A stretch of DNA of 64,000 nt from Microcebus murinus. Taxonomy: Eukaryota > Chordata > Mammalia > Primates > Cheirogaleidae. The DNA lies in contig NC_134136.1 in NCBI RefSeq assembly GCF_040939455.1, positions 72,596,501-72,660,500 on the forward strand, given 5' to 3'. Shown piece by piece: positions 21,705 through 33,639 of this stretch. The first letter of the stretch is position 1; each line of letters begins with the position of its first letter. A program made the position numbers and the translations under genes. The notes below the pieces were generated by a model. The model did not search any database. It was given only the letters and a program-made list of their open reading frames with translations, and was not told the DNA's origin.

Positions 21705-23090
21705 GTGGGAAACTGTCTCAACTTGATAAAGAACACCTACAAAAATCTTCATCTGTCATCATACTTAGTGGTGAGAAACTGGATGTTTTTGTCCTAAGAG
21801 CAGGAAGAAGACAAGGATGTCTCCTTTGACCACTCCCATTAAACATTATGCTGGAAGTGTAGCTAGTGCAAGAAGACAACAAAAGAAAATAACAGATATG
21901 CAAGTGGGGAGGAAAAAATAAAACTGTCATTGCTCACAAATGACATGATTGCCTATATAGAAAAACTTGGGAAAAGAAAAAAAAAAAAAAGAAAAGAAAA
22001 AGAAAGAAAAGAAAAGAAAAACTTTCCTGAACCTTTCCGGACCTAATACGTGATTAATGTAAGTTTGAAGGATATAAGATTAATATTTAAAATTCAATGA
22101 TTTCCTATATTCCAGCAATGAATGAGTGTAGCTTAATATTAAAAACACAATACTATTTATTTAATAAAACAAAAAGTGAAATACTTAGGTTTAAATCTAA
22201 CAAAATATGTCCAGGGGCTACATGGAAAAAACTAAAAATTTCTGATGGAAGGAAGCTAAGAGGAAGTAAATAAATGGAGAAATATTTCATTTTCATGGAC
22301 TGGAAAACACAACTATTAAGATGTCAGTTCTGCCCAATTTGATCTATCTACATTCAATGCAATCCCAATCCAAATCCTAGTAAGATTTTTGTGGATATAG
22401 ACAAACTGAGCTAAAGTTTATATACCAAGGCAAAGACCTATAAGAATGGCTAAAATCTAAAAAGTGGCAATACCAAGTGCTGACAAAGAGCAGAGGTACA
22501 GAAACTCACAAAATGATACAGCAACTTTGGATGACCATTGGCAGTATCTTATATAGTTAAACATAGGCTTAATACATACAATCCAGCAATCACATTCTTA
22601 AGTATTTACCATATTGTTTAAAATACCTATGTCCACACAAAAACTTGCATGTAAATGTTAATTATAGCTTTATTTTTAATTGGCAAATATTGGAAGCAAT
22701 TAATATTATCTTCAACAGGTGAATGAACAAATTCTGATACAGTCATAAAGTGGATTATTATTCAGTGATATAATGAAATGATTCATCAAATCATGTGAAG
22801 ACATGGAAGAATATTCAATTCGTATTGCTGTGAGAAAAAAGCCAATATGTAAAGGCCATATACCTTATGATTCCTATTATGTAACATTCTGGGAAAGAAA
22901 AAATAGATAATAAATTGATCAGTGGTTGCCAAGAGTTCAGAGGGAGAAGGATGAATAGATTAAGAACAGAAGACCTTTATGGCAGTAAAATTAGTCTGTA
23001 TAATACTGTAACGGTGGATTCAAACCATTATACATTTGTGAAAACCCTTATAACTTTACACTGCAAACAGTGAACCTTAATTAAAGCATT
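21705..23090 (+). mobile_element. Ancient L1 (L1M-type) ORF2 and 3' end
   Basis: Continues from 21328: 'aacttgataaagaacacctac', then 'agagcaggaagaagacaaggatgtctcc' (reverse transcriptase), 'ttgctcacaaatgacatgattgcctatatag' (the degraded F-A-D-D region, read here with an N in place of the first D), and later 'gtggattattattcagtgatat' (C-terminus). The 3' region ends near 23090. It is full of stops and small indels. The A-rich tract at 21970-22021 lies inside it. Confidence 0.7.
21970..22021 (+). repeat. A-rich/AAAAG simple repeat
   Basis: Run of A with G interruptions of the (AAAAG)n and (AAAG)n type, inside the ancient L1. Confidence 0.9.
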
Positions 23091-24014
23091 TTTTTGAATA
23101 CGGCAATGAAATAATTTAATTATGGAAAATGGTGGAGGCCAGGATTCTGAGTGTTGAAATGGGACATACACAAGAGTAGGAAGGTAGAATAATCCATGTG
23201 GTAATAGAGTTGGAGACATTAATATAAACTCATGTCTAGCATAATATAGATTATATGGTTATATAAATAAATATAAATATGTGTACATACATGAGGCAAT
23301 ACACACATTTATTTATTTGGTCTGTTAGCTGAGATAATCTAAAATAAATGACACCTTTTATTAGGTTGTGATTTCTGCCAGGTTACTCAAAGTAGCAGTA
23401 GACTGAAAACAGAACCCATGTCATCTAACTCACAATCCAATCTTCTGTCATTCTTTTTATAATGGAAGAAAATTATAAAGCAAATACAAAACGAACAATA
23501 ACAGCAAAAAAGAAATGAGCACACTTAGATCTTAGTTTCTAATATAGTTCTCCAATAAAAGGATCCAAGCCTCCTTTGAGAAGTGGCTGGTTCTAGGATT
23601 GAGGCAGGAAATATAATAGATGAGCCTGGAGGATCTAGTAGTGACAGAAAGTAAGGAAGTGCTACAAAAAGGGGGGCCACACAGATTGATGGAGCTATGT
23701 CAAAAGAACACAGGAGTCAAGTGAAATAGTTCCCAGTCATCAAAGGTAAAGTAATTTGTGAAACGAAATAAGTAAAATAGTATTCCATTAAAACTCAAAA
23801 TATAAAATAAATATCTGTGAAGCCATACTGAAATAAATAAACAACTGAATAAATTACTAAACTGGGGAGAATAAACATGTCTCCCATATGGAAAATTTAT
23901 ATAGATACTCCACCTTCAAGGAAGGGAGCATAACTCCCCAGTCCTCAAGTATGTGCTATGTATAGAGACTTCCTTCCAAAGAGTACACTGTGAAAAGGGG
24001 AAAAATGAATAATT
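23091..24014 (-). repeat. Mostly unassigned; MIR-like relic at about 23330-23460
   Basis: 23330-23460 resembles the minus-strand end of a MIR ('ctgccaggttactcaaagtagcag...aacccatgtcatctaactcacaatccaatc'). The rest is AT-rich without assignable features, including a run of TA-rich sequence near 23240-23290. Confidence 0.4.
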
Positions 24015-25265
24015 TTATACAATGGAGAAAACTCATAAATTGAGTCTCAAAGGTGAGGGAAGAGCTGGAAAACTACTCAAAGAAATAATAGCTGAAAACT
24101 TCCCAGATTTGTCAAAAAATAACATAAATATACAGATCCAAGAAGCTAAGGAAACCCTCAAACAGGGTAAAAACCAAAGAAATCCATATTACACCACATC
24201 ATAATTAAAGTTCTGATAAAGAGAAAGAAAAAAATCATGAAAGAAACCACAGAAATGACATTTCACCTCTAGGGGAAAAGCAGTTATAATGATAGTGGCT
24301 TTGTCATCAGAAACTATGCAGGCCAGAAAGAAGCGACACTATTTTCAAGTGCTGAAACAAGAGAATTATCAACCCAGAATTCCATATCTGGAAAACAAAA
24401 TCTCCTTCATAAATGAAGGGAAAATGAAGACATTCTCAGATAAAGAAAACTTATAAGAGAATTTGCACTAGCTGAGATACCCCAAAAGAATGGCTATAGG
24501 AAGTTCTCTAAGCAGAAAGAATAAAAGAAGGAATCTTGGGACATCAGAAAGAAATAAAGAATGCAATAAGCATAAGTATGGGTAGATACAATAGACTTTC
24601 CTTCTCCTCTGAGTTGTCTAAATTATGTTTGACTTCTGAAGTAAAAATTATAAACTTGTCTGATATGGTTCTAAATGTATGCAGGTGAAATATTTAAGAC
24701 AAATATAAACAATGGAGGGTAAAGGAACTGAAATAAGGGTAAAGTTTCTATGCTGCACTTGAATTTGTAGGATGGCAATACTAGTAGACCATGGTTATGT
24801 ATATACAATGTAATGCTTAGAACAACCACTAAAAATGCTATAAAATAGATATATTTAACATTGCAAATGAATCAAAATTGAAACCTAAAATGTGTTCAAG
24901 TAACCCAAAGGAAATCAGGAAAAAGTAACAAAACCACAAAGAGTATAAACAGAAAACAAAAGTATAAAATGGCAAACTTAAGCCCAAATATAACAATAGT
25001 TATATTAAATGCAAATAGTGTAGATAAACAAATTAAAAGACAGAGATTAGTAGAGTGGATTTATAAACCTCACCTAACTGTATCTTGTTTATAAGAAAAT
25101 CACTTCAAAAATGATAATATAGGCAGCTTGGAAATAAGAAGATAGAAAATTACATCATGCAAACATTAATCAAAAGAATTAATAACTGGGGTGATAGATT
25201 GATTAAAACATCTAAAAGCCAAAGGTAACAAGAAAGAAATAAAATACACAATTAAGAATGTAACC
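24015..25265 (+). mobile_element. HAL1/L1M-type ORF1 relic and downstream region
   Basis: Reads as the second half of an ancient L1 or HAL1 ORF1: 'ataatagctgaaaacttcccagatttg', 'atccaagaagctaaggaaaccctcaaa', 'gggaaaatgaagacattctcagataaag'. It is followed by a region with 'aaatgcaaatagtgtagataaacaaat' and 'aaagacagagattagtagagtggattt', which resembles the start of ORF2. The only open piece is 24022-24204 (60 codons). A non-autonomous HAL1 is possible because of the ORF1 content; I cannot separate it from L1M by eye. Confidence 0.6.
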
Positions 25266-26040
25266 TGCCTTAAGGAAGGAGATTTTTTTTCCTGCTTTAT
25301 ATCCCTAAAACAGCACGAGGCCCATATTTGGTATTAAATAACACTTGTGGAGGAAATAAAGAGTAGAAATAGAAATAGAAACATCTGGATACAAGGACTC
25401 CCTAAAAGAGGAGAAACATATAGGATGACCAAGCAAGCCTTGGAGGAGGATTCAGCCAGCCAAGCGGAGGATCTGGAAGTAGTTATGTGAATGAAGAGTG
25501 CATTCAGCCAGGGAGAGGACTTAGCATGAGGTGCATGAGTCTAGATAGCCTATGAGGTCCTCAAGCTCTAAGTGCCTGAAGGATGTGGAAGGGAGCAGAA
25601 GTTCGGGGCTTGAGAACAAAGATACTTGAATGTGTGAGTCAGGGTTCAGGCAAGAGGAGGCACCAGGAACACTATTAGAGAGGCTGGACATATAAAGATT
25701 GAGAAAAGTGGAAACAGAAAGGCCAGAATTGAAGAGGCATTAGGTGTCATAAAGAGAATATGACTTATTTTAAGAATGTGGAAATAGGCCAGGAAGGAAG
25801 TTTAGGGTTTGTCAGGCGAGGGACACGGTTAATTTTGTAAAGTAGATCTAGGTGTGAACTGAAAAGCTCTCTTCCATTCACCAAAGGCCCACATTGTTCA
25901 GTCGTCAACTGTTTCTTCAGCACAGCTCATATTTCAAGAGCAATTCCTTGATACCCTCACCTCTGGCTGAACTCTTAGAAGAGGATGTCCAGGACCAGAT
26001 CACCTAGGCATTATATTATCCTCCTTACAAACATTACCTG
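25266..26040. other. No recognisable feature
   Basis: Moderate G+C, no long open frame, no repeat family I can name. Confidence 0.45.
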
Positions 26041-26515
26041 CTATATTAGTCATGGTTCTGCAGAGAAACAGAACCAATAGTATGTATCTATTTATCTATC
26101 AAGATAATTATTTTAAGGAATTGACTTATGCAATTATAGAGGCTAGCAAATTCAAAATCTGCAGGTTGGGCTAGCAGGCTGGAGACCCAGGGAAGAGCTA
26201 ATGTTATAGTTCAAGTCCAAAGGCCATCATGCTAGAGACTGAGGAAAAGCTGATGTTACAATTCAAATTCAAAGACCACCTGCGGGCAGAATGCCCTCTT
26301 GCTCAGGGGAAGTCATTCTTTGGTTCTACTCAGCTGATTGAATGAGACTCACCCACATTATGGAGGGCAATCTGCTTTATTCAGACTCCACGATTTTAAA
26401 TCTTAATCTCATCCAAAAACACCCTCACAGAGATATCTAGAGTAATGTTTGACCATATATATGGACACCATGAACCAGTAAATTTGACAAATAAAATTAT
26501 ACATCACACCTGAAA
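26041..26515 (-). repeat. LTR-like mammalian repeat, copy 1
   Basis: Starts with 'agtcatggttctgcagagaaacagaaccaatag' and ends with a 'aatgtttgaccatatatatggacacc' block followed by 'ataaaattatac'. It is the same family as 57916-58447 (same orientation) and, inverted, as the repeat split at 48388-48436 and 57318-57490. Family not named. Confidence 0.6.
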
Positions 26516-26673
26516 ATTCCAACCAGAGGGCTATTGGCATATCTGCATTGTCTATTCCAATGCATACCTGTAACTGGGAGATTTAGGCCTGCAGTAATCA
26601 CATGAACATAGGACTGGAGCAATAGCAGAAATATGTGCAGAGATGAGAAAGTTTCTTGCTCACAAATAAGGAC

Positions 26674-27110
26674 TATGGTGGCTCACACCTGTAATTGTAG
26701 CAATTTGGGAGGCCATGGTAGGAGGATTGCTTAAGGCCAGGAGTTGGAGACCAGCCTGGGCAACATAGCAAGACTTGTCTCTACCAAAAAAAAATAAAGA
26801 AGAAGAAGAAGAAGAGAAGAGAAAAAAGAAAAGAAAAGAAAAGAAAAAAAAGAAAAGAAAAGAAAAGAAAAGAAAAGAAAAGAAAAGAAAAGAAAAGAAA
26901 AGAAAAGAAAAGAAAGAAAAGAAAAGAAAAGAAAAATTAGCTGGGTGTAGTGGTGCATGCCTGTAGTCCCAGCTACTCAGGAAACTGAGACAGGAGGATC
27001 GCTTGAGCCCAGGAGTTTGGAGTTACAGTGAGTTATGATGATGCCACTGTACTCTAGACTGGGCAACAGAGTAAGAGTTTGTCTTAAAAAAAAAAAAAAA
27101 AAAAAAAAAA
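26674..27110 (+). mobile_element. Alu SINE (J-like or strepsirrhine-type)
   Basis: A dimeric 7SL-derived SINE. The left arm starts near 'tggtggctcacacctgtaat' (A-box region 26677-26687) and carries a B-box-like gagttggagacc at 26741-26752 with one change from the usual gttcgagacc. The right arm begins at about 26937 ('ttagctgggtgtagtggtgcatgcc') and ends in an A-tail (27086-27110). The right arm has the 'ccactgtactctag' variant rather than the human-type 'cactgcactccag', which recalls strepsirrhine Alus. Flanks acaaataaggac (26662-26673) and acagatgaggac (27111-27122) form an imperfect 12-base TSD. Confidence 0.9.
26785..26935 (+). repeat. Expanded (GAA)n/(AAAAG)n microsatellite in the Alu linker
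   Basis: The A-rich linker between the Alu arms, normally about 20 bases, is here about 150 bases of (GAA)n then (AAAAG)n. Open frames on both strands (26775-26966, 26731-26958) are low-complexity products of the repeat and are not genes. Confidence 0.95.
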
Positions 27111-27122
27111 ACAGATGAGGAC

Positions 27123-29627
27123 CATGCTTTGGCCCCACCATACATAAAGCTTCTTGGGGTTTAGGTTCCCCTTTCACGGTTGAAAGCAGAATTCCACACT
27201 TTTCATGAGACCAAGCTTGGTTACTGTCTGATGCAAATCTGTTAGCCCTGCACTTATGAGGTGGTTTGCTTGTCTTTACCACACTGGGACTTATGCCTTA
27301 AATCCTCCCATTTTGATGTGGATTGGTCTATTTCTTCATGAAATTCCATCCATTTGTATACTTCATAATTTTATTCTATTAATTTCAGAGCTTATCTATT
27401 TAATCTTCCTAACATATAAGTTAATTGAATTTTTAATTCTTCTCACATGGGGTGAGCCCAAATCATTATTTGCATTTTAGGATGGCTTATTCTTCCATAA
27501 ATATATCTTTCTCAGGGGGATTTTGGACAAATAATGCCTTTCACAGCTTTTCGCATCTTTCCCCTTTAAAATTACCTTGTCTTTCTGATTAGGTGTTTTT
27601 CTTGCTTGCCAGGTGAAGAAACAAAACTAGACCAAGTCTGGTTTGTTTTTCCAATCTTAAGATCCCTTTCTATACAGAGACAATGTATCTCCATGTGAAT
27701 TTCTTTAGATGATGGTCATGCTCAGCCTTGTTTCTACCATTTTATATTTGATTCCTACTTGAGTGTGATGCAAAGCTTTCATCTAGGCAAGAGGTAGGAC
27801 AAGAGATTTTTGGAGGTGGTGCCAGGCACGCAGGTCATTTTGAGATACACCTGTCCCCTCCTTGCTTTTCCAGTATCTCACAGCCACCCTGACACTGGTT
27901 TTCACCCCTCTTTATCCATCGTTTTTTTATTTTTTTGCTATCATTTCATATTTTCAACCCCCTCTCCATTGCCTCAATCCTTCCCACGCCATGTGCTCCC
28001 TAAAGTTGTTTTAAGTGGATACATTATTTATATTTGAGGGAATGACTGTGTGTATTTTAGAGTTGGGGGGCATTGGTATAAATTCAAGAACCCTCTTCTG
28101 GGTCCCAAAGGGTCTCAAATAACTCAGGGTCCAGCTGCCCAAACAGCTCTACTGGGACAAGAGCATAAAGCCTGCCTCCTTCACCTATACCTAGGTCTCA
28201 GAACTGGGTTTTCTAACTCATGGAGTTTTGATACCATCCTAACTGGATATTTTCCTTCAGTCTCAAAGGAAAGTATTCTGAGGGATCTCAATAATTGTCC
28301 AATTCTAGCCTCATATTTCGGCATCCACAGGTTGAGCTTTGAGACTCCCTCTCCAGTTTCAACAGTATGAACATGCTATGTGTTTGCACATTGAGCCATG
28401 AAATGCTTCCCTATGCATTTTTTTCAAACATCTAAATGTAAGTTGTATCTATACAATTTCCCAGAGGCATTCTTTATTCTCTATCAATGATTCTCTAAAT
28501 TTTGCAGGCCTTTGTAAGATAAATATATTTATTTTCATCACTGCTGATTTTCACTTAAATCCTTTTGCCCTTTGAAGAGATTGGTAATGTCTGACTGTGA
28601 CATAGTTAATGGATCCCCATGAGTGGGTGTCTTATGGACCTATATTGAGGAAACCCAAAGTCTATACAAATTAACTTTGAACTCTAAAAGTGCCTAATGA
28701 ATTTATCCCAAAATTTTCTCAGATCTTTTCTTCCTTCCTGGAGGTGTTTTTTCCTCTGATTTTTCCTTCTCTGTCTTTTTGTCTATAATTGTGTATATAT
28801 TTTTATTTCTTATTGTGCTTTAATGCCAGTATATGAATTAATTCAGAATTCACAAACTTCAAGCTTTCAGAGTTCAAATTTAAAAGTTTTTGTTTGCCTA
28901 CTATATTATTATACATACTATAATTAACTTACTATGCTTTTTTAAAATTTATTTGCTTTTTATGTCAATGTATTTCAAAAGATAAAAAAGGATTTCATTA
29001 ATGTTATTATAAAAGTATTATCACTGAAGAAACAAAAGATATACATAAAAAGTGTATCCCATAAAATACTGCTGTGAAAAGTAAAGTAGGCATATAGAAT
29101 TGATAGGAATTAACAGAGAAATGAAATGGTAATATAAATTAGCTTAAATAAAATAAATACATTATACTCCATTCTTTAGGAATAGGACTAAAATTGTCTG
29201 TGGTCAACAAGTAATAAAGCAAGAGTCCACTTGATAATATCTGGTTGAAGATAAAGTATATTCTGCAGGGTGTTGCTGAATCAGAGATGGAGTTGAAAAT
29301 CAGGGTCAGAAAGACAACTAAGATATTTTTATTTTCATGTTAAGATAAGAAATAACCTAAATACCAGAGAAAAGATCAAATCTTCAATGGAATTCTCAGC
29401 AATGACTGAATTGTGAAAACTGCTGAAAATTCAATATAAGTAACCATTAGACTTCTTAACATGCAGTCAATGGTGGCCTGAACAATAACAGTCTCATTAA
29501 AGGATGAAAGTAACAGTCTCATTACAGGATAAAAGTAACAGTATCATTAAAGGATGAAAGTTTGCCTGGAAAGGGAAGGAAAGGAGAGCCAAGGAGTGGG
29601 GGCATGCCTTACCAGCAATGTTGCTAT
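27123..29627. other. No recognisable feature
   Basis: Long stretch without a repeat family or gene that I can support. Open frames at 27256-27480, 27810-28037 and 28050-28370 (106 codons, plus) show no known domain and no conserved context; the last contains a few proline- and serine-rich parts only. At 29490-29560 a 'taacagtctcattaaaggatgaaag' unit of about 35 bases occurs three times in slightly varied form. Confidence 0.5.
29490..29562 (+). repeat. Short tandem repeat, three imperfect units
   Basis: The unit 'aacagtctcattaaaggatgaaagt' recurs at about 29487, 29512 and 29537 with small changes ('cattacaggataaaag', 'agtatcattaaagg'). A local minisatellite just upstream of the L1 insertion site. 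Confidence 0.75.
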
Positions 29628-29640
29628 AAAAGAAAATAGA
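29628..29640. repeat. Left target-site duplication of L1 29641-35549
   Basis: aaaagaaaataga, repeated exactly at 35550-35562 after the L1 A-tail. The match to the A-tail side could be partly due to A-rich sequence, but 'gaaaataga' is specific. Confidence 0.8.
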
Positions 29641-31095
29641 GGGGGGTGGAGCAAGATGGCGGAAGAATAACACCGCCAGACAGAGTGTCTCTGCAGAAAA
29701 GAGAGATTCTAGCAGAATTTAGAGGAAAGAAGCAAGAAGGTGAGCATACAGCGGACGAGGGCCAGAAGGAGGGGTACCTGAGACCCCTGGAGACTCCACG
29801 GGAGGAGGCTGCGGAGGAGAACTGGAGGATGAGACCACCGGAGCAGCCCTGAGACCAGCGGCAAGGGTAGGTGGAGTTGCTGTTTCCCCTCCCCTGCATT
29901 TGGGACTGCTGGTGGGCTCCCCAGTGGGTGGAGAGACCTCCAGACACCAGCCTAGAGACGGCCGCCAACACCCAGTGGTGAGCCTATAGCAGACATGGCA
30001 CCAGGTTCACAACTTACTCTGAGCACCTCCGTGTACACAGACCCAAGCTGCGCGGCAGGCGCCATATTGCCTCCTTCTCCCCTCCGCCGACCCTACACGC
30101 GGCTGCCCAGAGAGACAATACAGCCACCAGCCAGAGGCACCTCCAGGGAACTGGACTTTCCCCTTTGGGACCCTACAGCTGACTCAGGGGAACTCTGACT
30201 GTCAGCTCCCTACCCGCCCGACCTCCCAGGTGCGGCTGGCATGGTGTTCCCAGGAGAATGGTGCCGACTCAGAGGCTGAGAGACATAGACCCAGCTTGGG
30301 CTCCCTGTGGGTGAATTGGGACCAGAAATCCTCTCACTGGTGGGGATACAGTTTGAAATCTGGGACCCAGAGGTCGGACATGCAGACCAGATCCCCTGCA
30401 CCGAGGGCTAGCATTGCCCAGGGCACAGAAGGGTTATATGTGAACAGCCTACTGAGGTGTGTGTGCCTCCAGGGGTGGATCGGCGTCCTAGAGGGCAGCC
30501 CTCCTCCCAGGAGGAGTCTGTGTGCACAACCCAGGTGATGTTCCTGTGCAGGGAACGTCCCCGCCGGCATCACAGTCCGGGGAGGCCTGGTGGCTTGTGG
30601 TCTGGCCTGCTGGCAGAGGCCCAGGAGTAGCTGCTGAGTTGGAGAGGGTGGAAAGAAGCGAGGCCCGCTCCAGACTGCGGGTCTCAGACAGCCCCACCAC
30701 GACACTCAGACTTTCTGGCTGAGGGGGACCATTCCAGCCCCGCCCTGACAGCTTGCCCTGGAGGCAGAGAACGGAACTTTGATCCCTGCTAACGGCCTGA
30801 GGGCAGGTTTACCCAACCCACCTCTGCCCAGAACAAGAACTGTAAACAGGACACAAAATCAACAGCATAGCCTGTTCCTCCAAGCAAACGCCACCTACTG
30901 ACAGGGACGGCATCTTGCACAGCCTTTCCACAGCACCCACTGACTCAATGTACAGGCAGTGGTCCAATTTCACCCACAGGCACCACCTAACGCCTCAGAA
31001 ACTAAACAAGGTGTGTGAATACCCAAACAATAACTTAAGGAAAGAAACAACAACTGATTGACATGGAAAGAAATCAGCGAAAGAACTCATGAAAT
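29641..31095 (+). promoter_or_regulatory. L1 5' UTR (internal promoter region)
   Basis: 1455 bases upstream of ORF1, GC-rich in its first 1.1 kb with many CpGs. In L1 this region holds the RNA polymerase II promoter. It aligns by eye with 48437-49888 and 60301-61859. Open frames in it on both strands (for example 30334-30705 minus and 30230-30538 plus) are discussed as a finding and are not called as genes. Confidence 0.8.
29652..29662 (+). promoter_or_regulatory. YY1-type site at the L1 5' end
   Basis: caagatggcgg, starting 12 bases into the element. A YY1 site in this position sets the transcription start in human L1. The equivalent place is changed in the other two 5' ends here (aaagatggtgg at 48446-48456; gagaagatggtgg near 60300-60315), so only this copy keeps the core GATGGCGG. 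Confidence 0.65.
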
Positions 31096-32054
31096 ATGAA
31101 GAACCAAACAGAAAACACACCCCCAAAGAGGAGCAGCAGCCCGCTAGAAATGGACACCTACCAAAATCTTGCAACCAATATGACACAAGAGGAATTTTGT
31201 ATGTGGATCATAAGAACACTCACCCAGCTGCAACAACAACTCAATAACCAACACAAAGAAACCACAAAAAGCCTCCAGAATATGGGTAAAGAAATAGACA
31301 CAATGAAGAAAAGTGTAACTGAACTCCTGGAAATGAAGAATCAATTCAAGGAACTACACAATACAGTGGAAAATCTCAAGAACAGGGTAGATCAAACAGA
31401 AGAAAGAATTTCAGAGCTTGAAGATAACACCCTCCAATTAAATAAATCAGTCACAGAAATACAGCAGAGAAACAAGAGAAAAGAGCAAAGCCTACAAGAG
31501 CTGTGGGATTATGTGAAGAAACCTAATGTGAGGGTCATAGGGTTACAAGAAGGGGAAGAAGACAACACTCAAGGATTGGACAAGCTGTTTGAAGATATAA
31601 TAGAGGAAAATTTCCCAGGCTTTGCTCAAAATCTTGATATACAAGTTCAAGAAGCTCAGAGGACCCCTGGGAGATTCAATGCAAACAGGAAGCCATCACT
31701 ACATGCAGTAATCAGACTGAACAAAGTATCAACTAAAGAGGCCCTTCTAAGAGCTGTAAGACAAAAGAAGCAAGAACATATAAGGGAAAGCCAATTCGAA
31801 TAACATCAGACTTCTCTAATGAGACCTTACAAGCAAGGAGAGACTGGGGCCCCATTCTCACTCTTTTGAAACAAAACAATGTCCTGCCCAGAATATTATT
31901 CCCTGAAAAACTAAGCTTCGTATATGCAGGAGAAATAAAAACATTCTCAGACAAGCAAAGGCTCAGAGAATTCACCAAGACAAGACCAGCCCTACAAGAA
32001 GTACTTAAAACAGCGTTACGCACGGAACATCATAATAATAACCCACAAATATAA
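31096..32054 (+). pseudogene. L1 ORF1 (RNA-binding protein), one-base deletion
   Basis: Encodes L1 ORF1p, an RNA chaperone that forms trimers and binds the L1 RNA. 31096-31803 is open for 235 codons: N-terminal region, coiled coil (about residues 45-125, with many Q, L, E and K), then the RRM-type domain with R-V-I-G-L-Q-E-G-E-E (about 149-158). At about 31770 a single base is missing compared with the 48-kb copy (agaagcaagaacat versus agaagaaagtaacat), and the reading frame shifts. The remaining C-terminal domain (L-P-R-I-L-F-P, then E-F-T-K-T-R-P-A-L-Q) is in another frame to 32054. Full length would be about 319 residues. Confidence 0.9.
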
Positions 32055-32095
32055 GAACAACCAAAACCCAAAGATATTAAAGGCCAGATATTACA

Positions 32096-33639
32096 ATGGC
32101 TCAAGACAGAAATTATAGCAACAATATCCACCAAACAGAATGATCAGTAATCTACCTTACCTATCAGTTCTCTCAATAAATGTGAATGGCTTAAACTCTC
32201 CACTCAAGAGGCATAGGCTGGCTGAATGGATAAGAAAATACAGGCCAAGTATATACTGTCTTCAGGAAACACATCTAACCTGCAAGGATGCATATAGACT
32301 AAAAATAAAAGGGTGGAGATCAATATTCCAAGCAAATAGAAGCCAAAAGAAGGCTGGTGTGGCAGTTCTAATTTCAGATGATTTAGTTTTTAAACCAACA
32401 AAAATAGTGAAAGACAAAGAGGGTCATTATATAATGGTGAAGGGCATAGTTCAACAAGAAGAGATAACAATTTTAAATATATATGCACCCAACTTAGGTG
32501 CACCCAGTTTCATAAAGCAAACCTCACTGGAGCTAAGCAAATGGATTAATAGCAACTCCGTAATCGCCGGAGATTTCAACACCCCACTGACGGCACGAGA
32601 CAGATCCTCCAAACAGAAAATTAATAAAGAAATAATGGACTTAAACAAAACTCTAGAACAATTGGGTCTGACAGACATCTACAGAACATTCTACCCAAAA
32701 TCCACTGAATATACGTTCTTCTCATCAGCTCACGGGACATTCTCTAAGATTGACCATATCCTAGGACACAAAGAAAATCTCAAGAAATTTAAAAAAATAG
32801 AAATCATACCATGTACCTTCTCAGATCACAGTGGAATAAAACTAGAAATCAACCCTAACAGAAACTCACATTTCTACACAAAAACGTGGAAATTAAAAAA
32901 CCTCCTACTAAATGATTACTTCGTAAATGAAGAAATCAAGACAGAAATAAAAAACTTCTATGAAGAAAACGACAATGGAGAGACAAGTTATCAACTCCTC
33001 TGGGACACAGCTAAAGCAGTTCTGAGAGGAAAGTTTATCTCCATAAATGCCTATAACCAAAAGACAAGAAGATCACAAATAGACAATCTAATGAAACGAC
33101 TCAAAGAGATGGAAAAAGAAGAACAGACCAACCCCAAACCCAGCAGAAGAAGTGAAATCAACAAGATCAAATAAGAACTAAACGAAATTGAAAACAGGAA
33201 AGCTATTCAGGAGATTAATAAAACAAAAAGTTGGTTCTTTGAAAAAAGAAACAAAATTGACACACCATTGGCTAAGCTAACGAAAAGCAGAAAAGACAAA
33301 TCTCTAATAAGCTCCATCAGGAATAAAAAAGGAGATATCACAACTGATCCCAAAGAGATACAAGATACAATTTATGAATACTACAAAAATCTTTATGCAC
33401 ACAAACTGGAAAATGTGGAGGAAATGGACAATTGTCTAGAAACCCACAGCCTCCCTAGGCTCAACCAGGAAGAAATAGATTCCCTGAACAGACCAATCTC
33501 AAGAGCTGAAATAGAAACAGCAATTAAAAATCTCCCTAAAAAGAAAAGTCCCGGTCCAGATGGCTTCACACCTGAATTTTACCATACTTACAAAGAAGAA
33601 CTAGTACCTATCTTGGAGAAACTATTCCACAACATCGAG
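32096..33639 (+). pseudogene. L1 ORF2 endonuclease and start of reverse transcriptase
   Basis: From the first ATG position (32096) a one-base deletion shifts the frame before 32140; from there 344 codons are open to a TAA at 33172-33174, and the same frame continues open to the rearrangement at 33639. Endonuclease motifs are all in place: [24 protein letters not shown] and S-D-H-S-G-I. This is the best-preserved endonuclease in the window. The reverse transcriptase begins ([16 protein letters not shown]) and is cut off at the inversion, so no functional ORF2p is possible. Confidence 0.9.

Noticed and set aside
26731..26966. Lysine/arginine-rich (plus) and serine/phenylalanine-rich (minus) open frames
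   Set aside because: They translate the (AAAAG)n microsatellite inside the Alu and are low-complexity artefacts.
28050..28370. A 106-codon plus-strand frame
   Set aside because: No known domain or context; length is compatible with chance in this DNA.
29646..29852. A 68-codon sense frame at the start of the L1 5' UTR, similar at 48457-48663
   Set aside because: In the 29.6-kb copy it has no ATG at its start, and the similarity follows from the shared L1 sequence; no sign of selection can be read by eye.
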